A DNA stretch of 64,000 nt from Pseudomonadales bacterium. GTDB lineage: Bacteria; Pseudomonadota; Gammaproteobacteria; Pseudomonadales; Ketobacteraceae. How positions within the stretch are numbered: position 1 is the first letter of the stretch; every line of letters starts with the position of its first letter. A model generated the notes under the pieces. The model did no database searches. It was given only the letters and a program-made list of their open reading frames with translations, and had not been told where the DNA came from. The stretch lies in contig PAPM01000029.1 in NCBI GenBank assembly GCA_002708905.1, forward strand, positions 103,464-167,463. Direction: 5' to 3'. Positions 17,215 to 26,824 of the stretch are shown one piece after another. The translations under genes were made by a program, and so were the position numbers.

Positions 17215-19515
17215 ATGTCTCCATCAGATCAGTCAACTTTTACAAAAGGGTTCTCTGTGCATAACCAGCGCAGTCGCGACCAGCAAGGCTCGATTCTGGT
17301 AACGATCCAGAGCCGGGTGCTGGCGAACCTGTCTGATCTGCTCACCGAATTTTTCCACCAGATGGATGACGCTTTCTTCAGCCTGGCGGAACACGCTCCC
17401 ACCAACAATGAGCAAAACCAGTATTTTGAGGCCATGCGCGAACTGCGTCTGCACGCCCGTGACGTGGACAACCAGTTGCGCAAGGAACTGGCCTACCACT
17501 TCGATTTACTGGAAAACAAGCGCAAGGATGAGACGCCTGACAAAAGCGACGATGGCCTTACCCTGGTGGATAAGGAACGCATGGAAGTGGACGTTGCGCT
17601 CACCAATATTCGCAACAAAATCAAAACCACTTACCCGGAGTTGCTGCTGCAATTCAGTCGCCGCCTGAACCGTTATCTGGAAACCGACTGGATCAATGAA
17701 GCGAATAACCCACTGGGTTCCGACACCCTGGTCAACGCCTTCAGCTGTGCCATCGAAAAACTGGAAATGCCGCTCAAAGTCCGCCTTATCGTACTGAAGC
17801 ATTTTGAACGTCAGATCGTGAACAACCTGGGGCCCATACTGCTGGATGCCGATCAGGTCCTGGCAGCGGAAGGCATTGAAGCCGGTGACGGCAAAACCAC
17901 CAAAAAGCCAACCCCGCCACTGACTGACCAAGCCCAACCCTCTCCCGGCCAGACCGCTGCAGAGAAAGCCATAGAGAACCTGCTGCCGCCGCTGCAGGAT
18001 GCCCTGCGCAATCAGTACGAAACCATCGTGCCTTTTGAGCAGGTGCAGGCCCTCATGGCCAATTTCTACCGGGAGAGCCTGAACAACCGTTTGTTTGCGG
18101 TGAAGCAGGGCCAAAATGCCCCGGAGCTCAAACGCCAGGACCTGTTCGGCGTACTTAACCGCCTGCAAACCGCAGAACGGGATTCCCTGGCCGACGAAGA
18201 TCCCGCCAACAATGACCACGATCATCAGGACGTGCGCCTGCTGCTGGAACACCAGTTGGCCCATACCGTCCGCCAGCAGGGTGCCCGCAAGCTGAACCAG
18301 GATGACGACGATGTTATCAATCTGGTCAGCATGATCTTCGAATCCATTCTCGATGACGACAATATTCCGCCGGAAGTGGCCCTGTTATTGGGGCGTCTGC
18401 AAATCCCCATGATCAAGATTGCCCTGGCGGACAAGCACCTGTTTAGCAACGCTCATCACCCGGCCCGCCGCCTGTTGAAGCAGATGTCTGAAGCGGCCAT
18501 TGGCTGGGAAAAAGAATCGGTACTGCAACGCGATCTGCTGATGGAAGAGATTCGTAACGTGGTCACCCGTATTCTCAACGAGTTCGATGAAGACAATCTG
18601 TTCCTGTTCTCCGAACTGGAACAGAGTTTCAACCGGTTTCTGGAAGAAGAAACCCGCAAAGCCAGCACCATCGAGAAGCGGGTATTGGAAACCGCGCAGG
18701 GCCAGGCCAAGATGGAACAGGCCCGCAACACCATCAATCAACTGATCGGCGACCGCATGCAGGGCAAAACCCTGCCCTCCGTAGTGATCGATATGGTGGA
18801 CGGGCCCTGGCGCGTGTTAATGCTGCAAAAGCTGATGCGTCATGGCCGTGATTCCGATGAGTGGAAACACTGCCTGCGCACCGTTGACGACCTGATTTGG
18901 AGTATCCAGCCGGCCAACGCCGCCGCCGATCGTCCCCGTTGGGTCAAACTGATCCCCGGCCTGCTCAAGGAAATCTGCAGCGGCCTGGAAAGCATCAAAC
19001 ACCCGGGACTGGAAGTGGATAAATTCCTCTCCGCACTGTGGGAGATTCATGGCCAGATCCTGGAAACGCCACCGGATCAGCAACTGCCCAACAGCCGCAA
19101 GGTGGACCACACCATCACCGAGCCGAAGGGCAGCCAGGCCGAGAAAGAACGCCTGCGTGCGATGCAGCGTAAGGAACTGCTGGATCCGAAGAACCGGGTT
19201 CTGGCCAACCTGCGTAAGGAACTGCTGATCATGAAAGAAGGCCAGTGGATTGAAATCCACACCCCGGAAGGCAAGCTGCGTCGCTGCAAGCTGGCCTGGC
19301 GCGACACCAGCTCCGACCTGTACATCTTTGTGTCCCGCCGCGGCAACAAAGTATTGGAAACCAACCTGGACAGCATGATCCGCATGGCCAGTACCGCCGA
19401 GCTACGGCTGCTGGAAAACGTGTCCATGTGGGACCGGGCGCTGGCCAACGTCATGGGCCGCCTCAAGAAAGCCAGCGAGCTGCAGCCCGATACATCCCCC
19501 ACCAGCCAAGCCTAA
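17215..19515 (+). CDS. DUF1631 family protein
   Basis: This cytosolic protein (766 aa) matches the DUF1631 family of gammaproteobacteria: an N-terminal helical region (LANLSDLLTEFFHQMDDAFF), a middle section with a conserved block (VSMIFESILDDDNIPPEVALLLGRLQIP) and a C-terminal part (PGLLKEICSGLESIKHPG). The last 100 residues contain KLRRCKLAWRDTSSDLYIFVSRRG, resembling a PilZ-like beta-barrel, but the PilZ RxxxR and D/NxSxxG signature is not convincingly present. The cellular role is not established to my knowledge. It is preceded by about 230 bp without a gene and followed by tex. Confidence 0.75.
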   Translation: MSPSDQSTFTKGFSVHNQRSRDQQGSILVTIQSRVLANLSDLLTEFFHQMDDAFFSLAEHAPTNNEQNQYFEAMRELRLHARDVDNQLRKELAYHFDLLENKRKDETPDKSDDGLTLVDKERMEVDVALTNIRNKIKTTYPELLLQFSRRLNRYLETDWINEANNPLGSDTLVNAFSCAIEKLEMPLKVRLIVLKHFERQIVNNLGPILLDADQVLAAEGIEAGDGKTTKKPTPPLTDQAQPSPGQTAAEKAIENLLPPLQDALRNQYETIVPFEQVQALMANFYRESLNNRLFAVKQGQNAPELKRQDLFGVLNRLQTAERDSLADEDPANNDHDHQDVRLLLEHQLAHTVRQQGARKLNQDDDDVINLVSMIFESILDDDNIPPEVALLLGRLQIPMIKIALADKHLFSNAHHPARRLLKQMSEAAIGWEKESVLQRDLLMEEIRNVVTRILNEFDEDNLFLFSELEQSFNRFLEEETRKASTIEKRVLETAQGQAKMEQARNTINQLIGDRMQGKTLPSVVIDMVDGPWRVLMLQKLMRHGRDSDEWKHCLRTVDDLIWSIQPANAAADRPRWVKLIPGLLKEICSGLESIKHPGLEVDKFLSALWEIHGQILETPPDQQLPNSRKVDHTITEPKGSQAEKERLRAMQRKELLDPKNRVLANLRKELLIMKEGQWIEIHTPEGKLRRCKLAWRDTSSDLYIFVSRRGNKVLETNLDSMIRMASTAELRLLENVSMWDRALANVMGRLKKASELQPDTSPTSQA

Positions 19516-19553
19516 TTACCTTCCTATTCATACGCTTGTGGTTACCTTCCTAT
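19516..19553. repeat. Direct repeat TTACCTTCCTAT x2 upstream of tex
   Basis: Two identical 12-bp units at 19516-19527 and 19542-19553 start 26 bp apart, just behind the stop of the DUF1631 gene and upstream of a TATAAT at 19575-19580 that may be the -10 element of the tex promoter. A spacing of 26 bp is between two and three helix turns. It may be a regulator site; no family is suggested. Confidence 0.35.
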
Positions 19554-19622
19554 CGTATTTCACATTCATAGGTTTATAATCCCGCCTTCACCGCAGGTAG
19601 TAACCACGAGAAAGATTACAAA

Positions 19623-21956
19623 ATGATCAACATCGCTGACATTATTGCCAACGAGCTTGGCGTCAACCCACTTCAGGTCAAAGCCGCTGTCACACTGCTG
19701 GACGAAGGCGCCACCGTTCCCTTTATCGCCCGCTATCGGAAAGAAGTCACCGGTGGACTGGACGACACCCAGCTACGTAATTTGGAAGAGCGGCTGCGCT
19801 ACCTGAGAGAGATGGAAGAGCGGCGTGAGGCCATTCTGAAAAGCATTACCGAGCAGGATAAACTAACGCCGGAACTGGAAGCCGCCATTAAAGCCGCGGA
19901 CACCAAAACCCGTCTCGAAGACCTGTACCTGCCCTACAAACCCAAGCGCCGCACCAAGGGCCAAATCGCCATTGAAGCCGGCCTGGAACCACTGGCCCTG
20001 TCGCTGCGTGCCGACCCCAATTTAAATCCGGAACAGGAAGCCGAGCAATACATCGACGCCGACAAAGGCGTGGCCGATGTCAAAGCCGCCCTGGACGGTG
20101 CCAAGTACATCCTGATGGAGCAGTTCAGCGAAGACGCGGATCTGCTGGCCAAACTGCGACAGTTCCTGTTCCAGAATGGCGTCCTCACCTCAAAAATGGT
20201 GGACGGCAAGGAAGAGGAAGGCGCCAAGTTCCGCGATTACTTTGAACACTCTGAGCCACTGAAAAGTACCCCATCCCACCGTGCCCTGGCCATCTTCCGT
20301 GGTCGCAACGAAGGCATCCTGCAGGCCAGCATTATCATTGAGCAGGAAGAAGGCGCCGTTGGCCATCCCTGTGAAGATATGATTGCGCAACATCTGGAAA
20401 TCCGGGACGAAGGCCGCGCCGCCGACAAATGGCTGGGCGAAGTGGTGCGCTGGACCTGGCGTATCAAATTGCTGACCCACCTGGAGACCGAGCTGCTGGG
20501 TGACCTGCGGGAAAGGGCCGAAGAAGAAGCCATCAAGGTGTTCGCCCACAACCTGAAAGATCTGCTGATGGCGGCTCCGGCAGGCCCCCGTGCCACCATG
20601 GGCCTGGACCCGGGTCTGCGCACCGGTGTAAAAGTGGCCATCGTCGATGCCACCGGCCAGCTGGTGGAACACGGCACCATCTTCCCCCATGCGCCCCGCA
20701 ACCAATGGGATGAATCCATTGCGGTGATCGCCGCCCTGTGTAAAAAATACAACGTGGAATTAATCAGTATCGGTAACGGCACCGCCTCCCGGGAAACCGA
20801 CAAGCTGGCGGCGGAAATGCTGAAGAAACACCCGGATCTGAAAGCGCAAAAGGTCATGGTGAGCGAAGCCGGTGCGTCGGTGTATTCCGCCTCCGAATTT
20901 GCCGCCCGGGAATTCCCCAAGCTGGACGTATCCTACCGGGGTGCTGTGTCCATTGCCCGCCGCCTGCAGGACCCACTGGCGGAACTGGTAAAAATCGAAC
21001 CCAAGGCCATTGGTGTGGGTCAGTACCAACATGACGTGAGCCAGACCAAAATGGCCCGCAGCCTGGATGCGGTGGTGGAAGACTGTGTGAACGCAGTGGG
21101 CGTGGATGTGAACACCGCCTCCGAACCCCTGCTGGCCCGCATTTCCGGTTTGAACAAGACCATCGCCGGCAACATCGTCTCCTTCCGCAACCAGAACGGT
21201 GCCTTCAAGTCACGGGATGATTTAAAACAGGTACCGCGTCTGGGAGACAAGACCTTCGAACAGGCCGCCGGCTTCCTGCGTATCATGAACGGTGCCAACC
21301 CACTGGACCGCTCTGCGGTGCATCCGGAAGCCTATCCGGTGGTGAAAAAAATCGCCGAGAAGAACAGCCGTGATATCGGCCAGATCGTCGGCGACAGCAG
21401 TTTCCTCAAAAAACTGGCCGCCAACGATTATGTGGACGACCACTTCGGTCTGCCCACTGTGACCGACATCATCAGCGAACTGGAAAAACCCGGCCGTGAC
21501 CCCCGCCCTGAATTCAAGACTGCGGAATTCAAGGAAGGAGTGGAAACCATGGACGACCTGAAGCCCGGCATGATTCTGGAAGGCGTTGTGACCAACGTGA
21601 CCAACTTCGGCGCCTTTGTCGACATCGGCGTGCATCAGGATGGATTGGTGCACATCTCTGTGCTTTCCAATACTTTTGTCTCTGATCCCAGGGAAGTGGT
21701 AAAAGCCGGTGACATTGTGCAGGTGAAAGTGGTGGAGATTGATCTGCCCCGCAAACGAATCGGCCTCAGCATGCGCCTGGATGAGGCGGCCGGTGAGAAG
21801 ATCGATGGTCCCCGCGCCCCGAAAGGCAAGCACGGCGGCAAGAGCAAGCCCCGACCTAATGCAGCACCCCAGCGCAGCAGCAAAGGTCCGGCTAACGCCC
21901 CGGGCAAAACCGGAACCTTTGCCGACCTGTTTGCCAACGCCAAGAAGCTGCGTTAA
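19623..21956 (+). CDS. tex: Tex family RNA-binding transcription accessory protein
   Basis: The product (777 aa) is colinear with Tex/YhgF (about 770 aa): N-terminal helical domain ([19 protein letters not shown], a family hallmark), YqgF-like RNase-H-fold domain ([17 protein letters not shown]), helix-hairpin-helix segments ([20 protein letters not shown]) and a C-terminal S1 RNA-binding domain ([24 protein letters not shown]). The tail is basic and Gly/Pro-rich. Tex is a conserved nucleic-acid-binding protein that affects transcription. It follows DUF1631 by about 100 bp with its own likely -10 box, and is closed by a strong terminator. Confidence 0.97.
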   Translation: MINIADIIANELGVNPLQVKAAVTLLDEGATVPFIARYRKEVTGGLDDTQLRNLEERLRYLREMEERREAILKSITEQDKLTPELEAAIKAADTKTRLEDLYLPYKPKRRTKGQIAIEAGLEPLALSLRADPNLNPEQEAEQYIDADKGVADVKAALDGAKYILMEQFSEDADLLAKLRQFLFQNGVLTSKMVDGKEEEGAKFRDYFEHSEPLKSTPSHRALAIFRGRNEGILQASIIIEQEEGAVGHPCEDMIAQHLEIRDEGRAADKWLGEVVRWTWRIKLLTHLETELLGDLRERAEEEAIKVFAHNLKDLLMAAPAGPRATMGLDPGLRTGVKVAIVDATGQLVEHGTIFPHAPRNQWDESIAVIAALCKKYNVELISIGNGTASRETDKLAAEMLKKHPDLKAQKVMVSEAGASVYSASEFAAREFPKLDVSYRGAVSIARRLQDPLAELVKIEPKAIGVGQYQHDVSQTKMARSLDAVVEDCVNAVGVDVNTASEPLLARISGLNKTIAGNIVSFRNQNGAFKSRDDLKQVPRLGDKTFEQAAGFLRIMNGANPLDRSAVHPEAYPVVKKIAEKNSRDIGQIVGDSSFLKKLAANDYVDDHFGLPTVTDIISELEKPGRDPRPEFKTAEFKEGVETMDDLKPGMILEGVVTNVTNFGAFVDIGVHQDGLVHISVLSNTFVSDPREVVKAGDIVQVKVVEIDLPRKRIGLSMRLDEAAGEKIDGPRAPKGKHGGKSKPRPNAAPQRSSKGPANAPGKTGTFADLFANAKKLR

Positions 21957-21970
21957 CAGCTACCTGAAAT

Positions 21971-22010
21971 AAAAAGCCCCGGTCTGAAAACAGTCCGGGG
22001 CTTTTTATTT
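21971..22010 (+). terminator. Strong, nearly symmetrical intrinsic terminator after tex
   Basis: A stem made of AAAAAGCCCCGG (21971-21982) and its complement (21995-22006) with an inner CTG/CAG pairing around AAAA is followed by T-rich sequence. It is symmetrical enough to act in both directions, serving tex on the plus strand and the lipoprotein hydrolase gene that ends at 22042 on the minus strand. Confidence 0.9.
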
Positions 22011-22041
22011 TCAAGCTCAGCAATATTGAGGAAACAGACGA

Positions 22042-23013
22042 TCAGTTCACCTGATCCAAAAACGTCACCACATCCTGCAGCGCCAGTTTCCATTTTGATT
22101 CCAGCAACACGGCGTGGGGGCTGTCGTACACCACCATGCGCTTACGCACACTGTCGATCTCATCATACACTTCCTGACTCGAAGAAAGGGGTACCAGAAC
22201 GTCGTCCTTACCATGCAACAACAGCACCGGCACAGTGATATGGCGCAGCCGTGGTTCGATAAAATCAATCGCTTTCAGCGTGGTACTTAAATAGGCCCCG
22301 GGTAGCCAGTCATGGCAGACTTCGGGATCGTCCATTAACCGTTCCTGCAACTGCTCATCCTCGACCGCCATGCGCAAGCCGGTATCGGACTCTATCGCCG
22401 GAAGGCTGTCGAACCCTGACCAGAACCATTTGGCGGAGCTCAAAGTAATGTCGTTAACAAATTCCGGCGCCCTGATACCCAGTACCTTCAGACTGGGCTT
22501 GTAACCCACCCCGCTGGTGATAACACCATCCAGCAAGAACTCAAAACGCACCGAACCATACATGGCGACCGTCCCGCCCAGGCTCTCGCCCATTACATAA
22601 TTTTTGGTCTCGGGATGACGCTTACGCAACATCTGCAGCACGAACTTAAGATCCTGACCATAGGCATCAAAGTCCGCCACGTAGCCACAACCTTTCTCAC
22701 CTTCAGAGTAACCCCATCCCTGCATGTCGAAGGCATACACCCGATAACCATGATCGGTCAGGAATTTGGCGGGATCAGCATACAAGCCTCCGTGCAGGGA
22801 CGTGCCGTGAAGAATAATCACGTTGGCTTTGACCGCGCCCTGCGGTTCCCAGTTACGGGCAAACAGCTTGAGGCCATTCTGGTTGGTAATGATTTCCTCA
22901 AAGTAATCCGCCCGCTGCTGCAGCGGTTCCGGTGGTGCCACCGGACGCGAACTACAGGCTGCCAGACACAACATGCAGAGGGTAACCAGACCCAACCAGG
23001 GGAGACGCACCAT
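22042..23013 (-). CDS. Alpha/beta-hydrolase lipoprotein (monoglyceride-lipase-like)
   Basis: The product (323 aa) begins with a lipoprotein signal (LCMLCLAACSS; lipidated Cys about residue 20), followed by an alpha/beta-hydrolase fold: oxyanion region VIILHGTSLHGG, nucleophile elbow VMGESLGGTVA (Ser in GESLG), acid in LLHGKDDVLVPL and histidine in YDSPHAVLLES. The order matches the Ser aminopeptidase S33 / monoacylglycerol lipase group. A membrane-anchored esterase or lipase acting on lipids or peptidoglycan-linked esters is likely. Start supported by GAGG six bases upstream. It is divergent from gshA. Confidence 0.88.
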   Translation of the reverse strand: MVRLPWLGLVTLCMLCLAACSSRPVAPPEPLQQRADYFEEIITNQNGLKLFARNWEPQGAVKANVIILHGTSLHGGLYADPAKFLTDHGYRVYAFDMQGWGYSEGEKGCGYVADFDAYGQDLKFVLQMLRKRHPETKNYVMGESLGGTVAMYGSVRFEFLLDGVITSGVGYKPSLKVLGIRAPEFVNDITLSSAKWFWSGFDSLPAIESDTGLRMAVEDEQLQERLMDDPEVCHDWLPGAYLSTTLKAIDFIEPRLRHITVPVLLLHGKDDVLVPLSSSQEVYDEIDSVRKRMVVYDSPHAVLLESKWKLALQDVVTFLDQVN

Positions 23014-23193
23014 GAAATACCTCGTTTATGGTTTTTGTGAAGCCTGTTATTTGTGAAGCGACTATACGGGGCCAGGCACGCCTGGGTCAATTACTTGAAT
23101 TTGTATCAGACAATAAAATCGCCCGGCAATTATGGCCATTTCATTGAATAGACAATTCACGCATAATCACGCAAAACCGCACAGGAATTATGC

Positions 23194-24771
23194 GTGAAAA
23201 ATACTCTACTGCGCCGGCTTGAATCCATCCTGGAGGTGCAACTTCACCAGAGCCTGACCCATATGCAACGGGGTCTGGAAAAAGAAAGCCTGCGAGTCAC
23301 CCCCACGGGAGAGCTGGCTCAAACCCGGCACCCCGAATCATTGGGCTCCGCCCTTACCCATCAATGGATCACGACGGACTATTCCGAAGCCCTGCTGGAA
23401 TTCATCACCCCGGTTTTTCAGGACATCAATCGCCCCTTGTCCTTTCTCACCGATCTGCATCGCTTCACCTACCAGCAACTGGATAACGAGCTGCTGTGGG
23501 TAAACAGCATGCCCTGCCTGATGGGTGACGAACTGTCCATTCCCATCGCCGAGTACGGCAGTTCCAATGTTGGGATGATGAAACATTATTACCGTCATGG
23601 TCTGTGGCACCGGTATGGGCGCTATATGCAGACCATCGCCGGCATCCATTACAACGTTTCCATCCCGGAAAACTTCTGGTCTGTTTACCATCAGCTGGAA
23701 AACAGCGGTGAGGAATTACAGGATTTTATTTCTGAATCCTATTTCGGCCTGATTCGGAACTTCCTGCGCAATGTGGGCCTGGTGGTGTACCTGTATGGCG
23801 CGTCCCCCGCTGTGTGCGGGTCGTTCCTGCAGGGACGCCGCCATCAATTGAAAACCTACAAAGAGCATACCTGCTATATGCCCTATGGGACCTCCCTGCG
23901 CATGAGCGATCTGGGATACCACAATGATGCCCAGGCGGGCCTCGATATTTCCTACAACTCATTGCCGGAATATGTGGAGTCCCTGCAGCATGCGATTCGC
24001 ACGCCGTATGCACCCTATGAAGCCATCGGCGTGGAACAGAACGGTATCTACAAGCAGCTGAACACCAATATCCTGCAGATCGAAAATGAGTTCTACAGCA
24101 GCATTCGCCCCAAGCGGGTTACCCGCAGCGGGGAGCGCCCCACCTGTGCCCTGGTGGACCGCGGTGTTGAATACGTGGAACTCCGTTGTGTGGACCTGGA
24201 CCCGTTCAGCCCCATCGGCATTACCGAATCCCAGATCCGCTTTCTGGACGTGTTTGTCCTCTATTGCCTGCTGGAAGAGAGCCCGGCGATTACCGGCAAC
24301 GAACAGCAGTGCAACATCGAGAATCTCCAGGCTATTGTGACTCAGGGACGCGATCCCAATCTACGGCTCACCTCCAAGTGCATCCAGGCGCCGTTCCGAC
24401 AATGGGCCCAGGATCATCTGGAAAAAATGCTCAAAGTGGCCCACCTGTTGGACCGGGCTCACAACCATACGGCGCATTCTGATGTAGTAAAGGCTCAAAT
24501 GGAAAAACTGGTGCATCCGGAGCTCACGCCTTCCGCCCAGGTCATGGAGACCATCTTTACGGATTATGATTCCTTCTTCGACTTTGCCATGAGCCGCGCC
24601 CAGGACACTGCAAGACACTTTAGTAAACAACCACTTGGCTCCACCGAAGCCGCCGCTTTCCTGAAAGAGGCCCGACGCTCCATAGAAGCACAACGCCGGA
24701 TCGAGGCGGAAGACGATATTACGTTTGAGCAATATCTCAGGGATTTCTTCGCTCAGGATGCCTGTTGCTGA
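23194..24771 (+). CDS. gshA: Glutamate--cysteine ligase, first step of glutathione synthesis
   Basis: The product (525 aa; family about 520) shows the gammaproteobacterial GshA pattern: GLEKESLRVTPTG near the N-terminus, ITTDYSEALLEFITPV, the Mg/ATP-site segments MGDELSIPIAEYGSSNVG and HYNVSIPENFW, and GVEYVELRCVDLDPFSPIGI. The enzyme joins Glu and Cys with ATP to give gamma-glutamylcysteine in the cytosol. The start is GTG at 23194, with AGGA 8 bases upstream; the ATG four bases earlier is in another frame. It stands as a single gene. Confidence 0.97.
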   Translation: MKNTLLRRLESILEVQLHQSLTHMQRGLEKESLRVTPTGELAQTRHPESLGSALTHQWITTDYSEALLEFITPVFQDINRPLSFLTDLHRFTYQQLDNELLWVNSMPCLMGDELSIPIAEYGSSNVGMMKHYYRHGLWHRYGRYMQTIAGIHYNVSIPENFWSVYHQLENSGEELQDFISESYFGLIRNFLRNVGLVVYLYGASPAVCGSFLQGRRHQLKTYKEHTCYMPYGTSLRMSDLGYHNDAQAGLDISYNSLPEYVESLQHAIRTPYAPYEAIGVEQNGIYKQLNTNILQIENEFYSSIRPKRVTRSGERPTCALVDRGVEYVELRCVDLDPFSPIGITESQIRFLDVFVLYCLLEESPAITGNEQQCNIENLQAIVTQGRDPNLRLTSKCIQAPFRQWAQDHLEKMLKVAHLLDRAHNHTAHSDVVKAQMEKLVHPELTPSAQVMETIFTDYDSFFDFAMSRAQDTARHFSKQPLGSTEAAAFLKEARRSIEAQRRIEAEDDITFEQYLRDFFAQDACC

Positions 24772-24909
24772 TATTGCGTTACAAATTATCAAGAACTTAG
24801 CGTGACTTCCTAGAATTCACTGCTAATCTTGATCCTAGGTGCAGGATGTAGGTGGCACTGCATGCAGTAACAACAACAAATGATGACAGCGTATAAGAGG
24901 CTCGGAGCC

Positions 24910-25125
24910 ATGAGCATCAACGACATCGACCAGCATAACTGGAGCATAGAGACCCTGAACAAGGCCTATCGTCAGGGCTACATGTTCGGATTGAGTGGGG
25001 AATCACAGCAATCCTGCCCCTATCATTCCGATGTAATTGCCGCCGCCTGGGAAGCCGGCTGGACCGACGGCGCCGCCCAGGCCCGCCAGATCGGATTCAA
25101 GCCCCAGGAACAGGCCATCGCCTGA
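24910..25125 (+). CDS. rmf: Ribosome modulation factor
   Basis: The product (71 aa from ATG 24910) contains the RMF core AYRQGYMFGLSGESQQSCPY followed by AAAWEAGWTDG, equivalent to the RGYQAGIAGRSKEMCPY and GWREA regions of E. coli RMF (55 aa). RMF turns 70S ribosomes into inactive 100S dimers in stationary phase. The frame is open 30 bp further upstream (24880), but a ribosome site (AAGAGG, nine bases before) supports 24910. The tail is longer than in E. coli. It lies close to dsbB and rsd, the latter being another stationary-phase factor. Confidence 0.88.
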   Translation: MSINDIDQHNWSIETLNKAYRQGYMFGLSGESQQSCPYHSDVIAAAWEAGWTDGAAQARQIGFKPQEQAIA

Positions 25126-25307
25126 CCAGCCGCCGGTTCCCTTAGTCCAGGCATCCCTTGGTCCACACGCCATTTCGTGAGCCAAAGGAACCAAGCGACA
25201 GGCACCGGGTCGAAGGTCACATATTTCCCTTCGGTTATGTTTATAATCGGGGCGGGTTTTCTCCCCCGTAATGAAACTGAACCGGACTGAGTAAAGAGAC
25301 CAAGACC

Positions 25308-25814
25308 TTGCCTGCCTATCCACTTCCATCCTATCGAATCATGAATGCGCTGGGCGTCAGTGGCGCCATTGTTGCCATGTCGTTTGCCTATTTCTACCTG
25401 CAAAAACACCTGGGGCTGGAAGCCTGCCCCCTGTGCCTGATTGACCGCGGTATTGTGATCAGCATCGGCACCGTGTTTCTGCTGGCTTTTTTACACAACC
25501 CGGCACAACTGGGGCAACGCATCTACAGCAGCGTCGCCTTACTGTTCAGCGGCTTTGGCATTGCGGTCTGTTGGCGTCACCTTTGGTTACAGGGCTTGCC
25601 CAAGGATCAGGTCCCCGAATGCAGCCCCGGGCTGGAGTACATGCTGGAAACCTTCCCCATCGGCGAAACCATTCGCACTATATTCAACAGCGCCGGAGAG
25701 TGCGCTGAAATACAGTGGAGCTTTTTAGGGTTGTCCATTCCCGCCCAAACCATGCTGGTTTTCATCGGATTTGCCCTGCTGTCACTGATTCAAATCCTGC
25801 GTAAAAACGGTTAA
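25308..25814 (+). CDS. dsbB: Disulfide bond formation protein B
   Basis: The product (168 aa) is a four-helix inner-membrane protein. It has the quinone-side cysteine pair in LEACPLCLIDRG and the second, DsbA-interacting pair in QVPECSPGLEYM and NSAGECAEIQW. The order and spacing match DsbB, which reoxidises DsbA and passes electrons to quinone. The start could be TTG 25308 (with AAAGAGA upstream) or ATG 25341, which removes 11 residues but keeps the first helix. The stop codon lies inside the loop of a terminator hairpin. DsbB activity is relevant to c-type cytochrome maturation, as the window encodes many of them. Confidence 0.93.
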   Translation: MPAYPLPSYRIMNALGVSGAIVAMSFAYFYLQKHLGLEACPLCLIDRGIVISIGTVFLLAFLHNPAQLGQRIYSSVALLFSGFGIAVCWRHLWLQGLPKDQVPECSPGLEYMLETFPIGETIRTIFNSAGECAEIQWSFLGLSIPAQTMLVFIGFALLSLIQILRKNG

Positions 25815-25828
25815 GTGACCGTTTTTAC
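25801..25828 (+). terminator. Hairpin overlapping the dsbB stop codon
   Basis: GTAAAAACGG (25801-25810) pairs perfectly with CCGTTTTTAC (25819-25828), leaving an 8-nt loop that contains the TAA stop (25812-25814). The descending arm contains five T residues, so it may act as a terminator although the T-run is inside the stem. A terminating ribosome would cover it. Confidence 0.55.
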
Positions 25829-26215
25829 GTACTTTTGTCCCCATCAAATTTATATCGAGTTTTCATAAAAATTATTCGGATCATTACTGAACCCCGTTTT
25901 ATTAGAACAAATCCCCACCAAGCCAAAAATCAACTTTTGTCAACGTGATAATGTTGATTTTGGGCAGCCCTAAATATCTTGCCCGCGTAATTCAATTTGC
26001 ATATTCTCGATAGTCCGGGGGCCATAAAGCTGTTTGCTCACGGATGATTTCCCAGTGGAATCAATGACAATTTGCTGCAACACCAATCGAGAGTTGGGTC
26101 ATCCAAGCCCAATAAAAATAGGGAGCGTTTGTTAACGCTTCGTTGTGTAAAAGGGTAACAGTGCAAACAGTCACTACCCGACGACAACCACCATGCAAAT
26201 GGGGAGTAAAGAAAC
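25829..26215. other. 387-bp AT-rich intergenic region upstream of rsd with one inverted repeat
   Basis: No convincing gene is found in this stretch. It is AT-rich at first and contains the perfect 9-bp inverted repeat AAAATCAAC (25926-25934) and GTTGATTTT (25953-25961), separated by 18 bp. The spacing of arm centres (27 bp) is compatible with a dimeric regulator, or the RNA could fold. The unusual length for this otherwise compact chromosome suggests complex control of rsd or an unannotated small RNA. Confidence 0.4.
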
Positions 26216-26692
26216 ATGCTGACCGAAGCAAGAAACCACACAGAACAATGGGGCAACATCGACCGGATGATTTCCCGCTGGCTTAAAGAACGACAAGAAC
26301 TGATTGTCCTGTACTGCAAGGTAGATGGACTGAAGCAGTTCTCCAGTAAAGACACCCCCATCAGTATCCGGGTGCAGGCCCTCTGCGATGTACTGATTGA
26401 TTATGTATCGGCAGGCCACTTCGAAATCTACCAGATGCTGATGAAAGAAGCCGAACAATTCAAAGACGATTACCAGAATACCATCGACCGCATCCTCCCC
26501 CTGATTCAACACTCCACCGAACTTGCCCTGGATTTCAATGACCAATACAGCTCAGCAGAACTGTGCGACAGCAATATGGACAAGCTGGCCCGTGACCTGA
26601 ACCAGCTGGGTGAAAAAATGGTGGAGCGCTTTGACCTGGAAGACAAGCTGATCAACAGCCTCCATACCTGCCATCGTGACATGGTGGCCTAA
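26216..26692 (+). CDS. rsd: Anti-sigma-70 factor Rsd/AlgQ
   Basis: The product (158 aa; E. coli Rsd is 158 aa) shows the family pattern: a basic-aromatic N-terminal helix (MISRWLKERQELIVLYCKVDGLK), the signature LIDYVSAGHFEIYQMLM and the C-terminal RFDLEDKLI. Rsd binds region 4 of sigma-70 and frees RNA polymerase for alternative sigma factors in stationary phase; the Pseudomonas homologue AlgQ affects alginate genes. It is followed by a clear terminator. In Pseudomonas, algQ lies next to an FKBP gene and algP, which here are 20 kb further on. Confidence 0.93.
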   Translation: MLTEARNHTEQWGNIDRMISRWLKERQELIVLYCKVDGLKQFSSKDTPISIRVQALCDVLIDYVSAGHFEIYQMLMKEAEQFKDDYQNTIDRILPLIQHSTELALDFNDQYSSAELCDSNMDKLARDLNQLGEKMVERFDLEDKLINSLHTCHRDMVA

Positions 26693-26739
26693 GCGAAAAG
26701 CCTTCGATTTCGATACCGTCGGCATCGAAAACATCGTCA

Positions 26740-26770
26740 AAAAAAGAGAGCTTCGTGCTCTCTTTTTTTA
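26740..26770 (+). terminator. Intrinsic terminator after rsd
   Basis: AGAGAGC (26745-26751) pairs with GCTCTCT (26757-26763) around a 5-nt loop TTCGT, preceded by an A-run and followed by a T-run. This is a standard Rho-independent terminator about 50 bp past the rsd stop. Confidence 0.9.
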
Positions 26771-26824
26771 TTATTGTCTACACTGTTTTTATAACCCTTT
26801 GCTGTTGCTGACTGAAACGGATTC

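Noticed and set aside
24857..24868. Perfect palindrome ACTGCATGCAGT before rmf
   Set aside because: It is a genuine 12-bp palindrome but has no associated promoter hexamers, and its position relative to the rmf start (about 40 bp) could equally be chance; kept only as a note.
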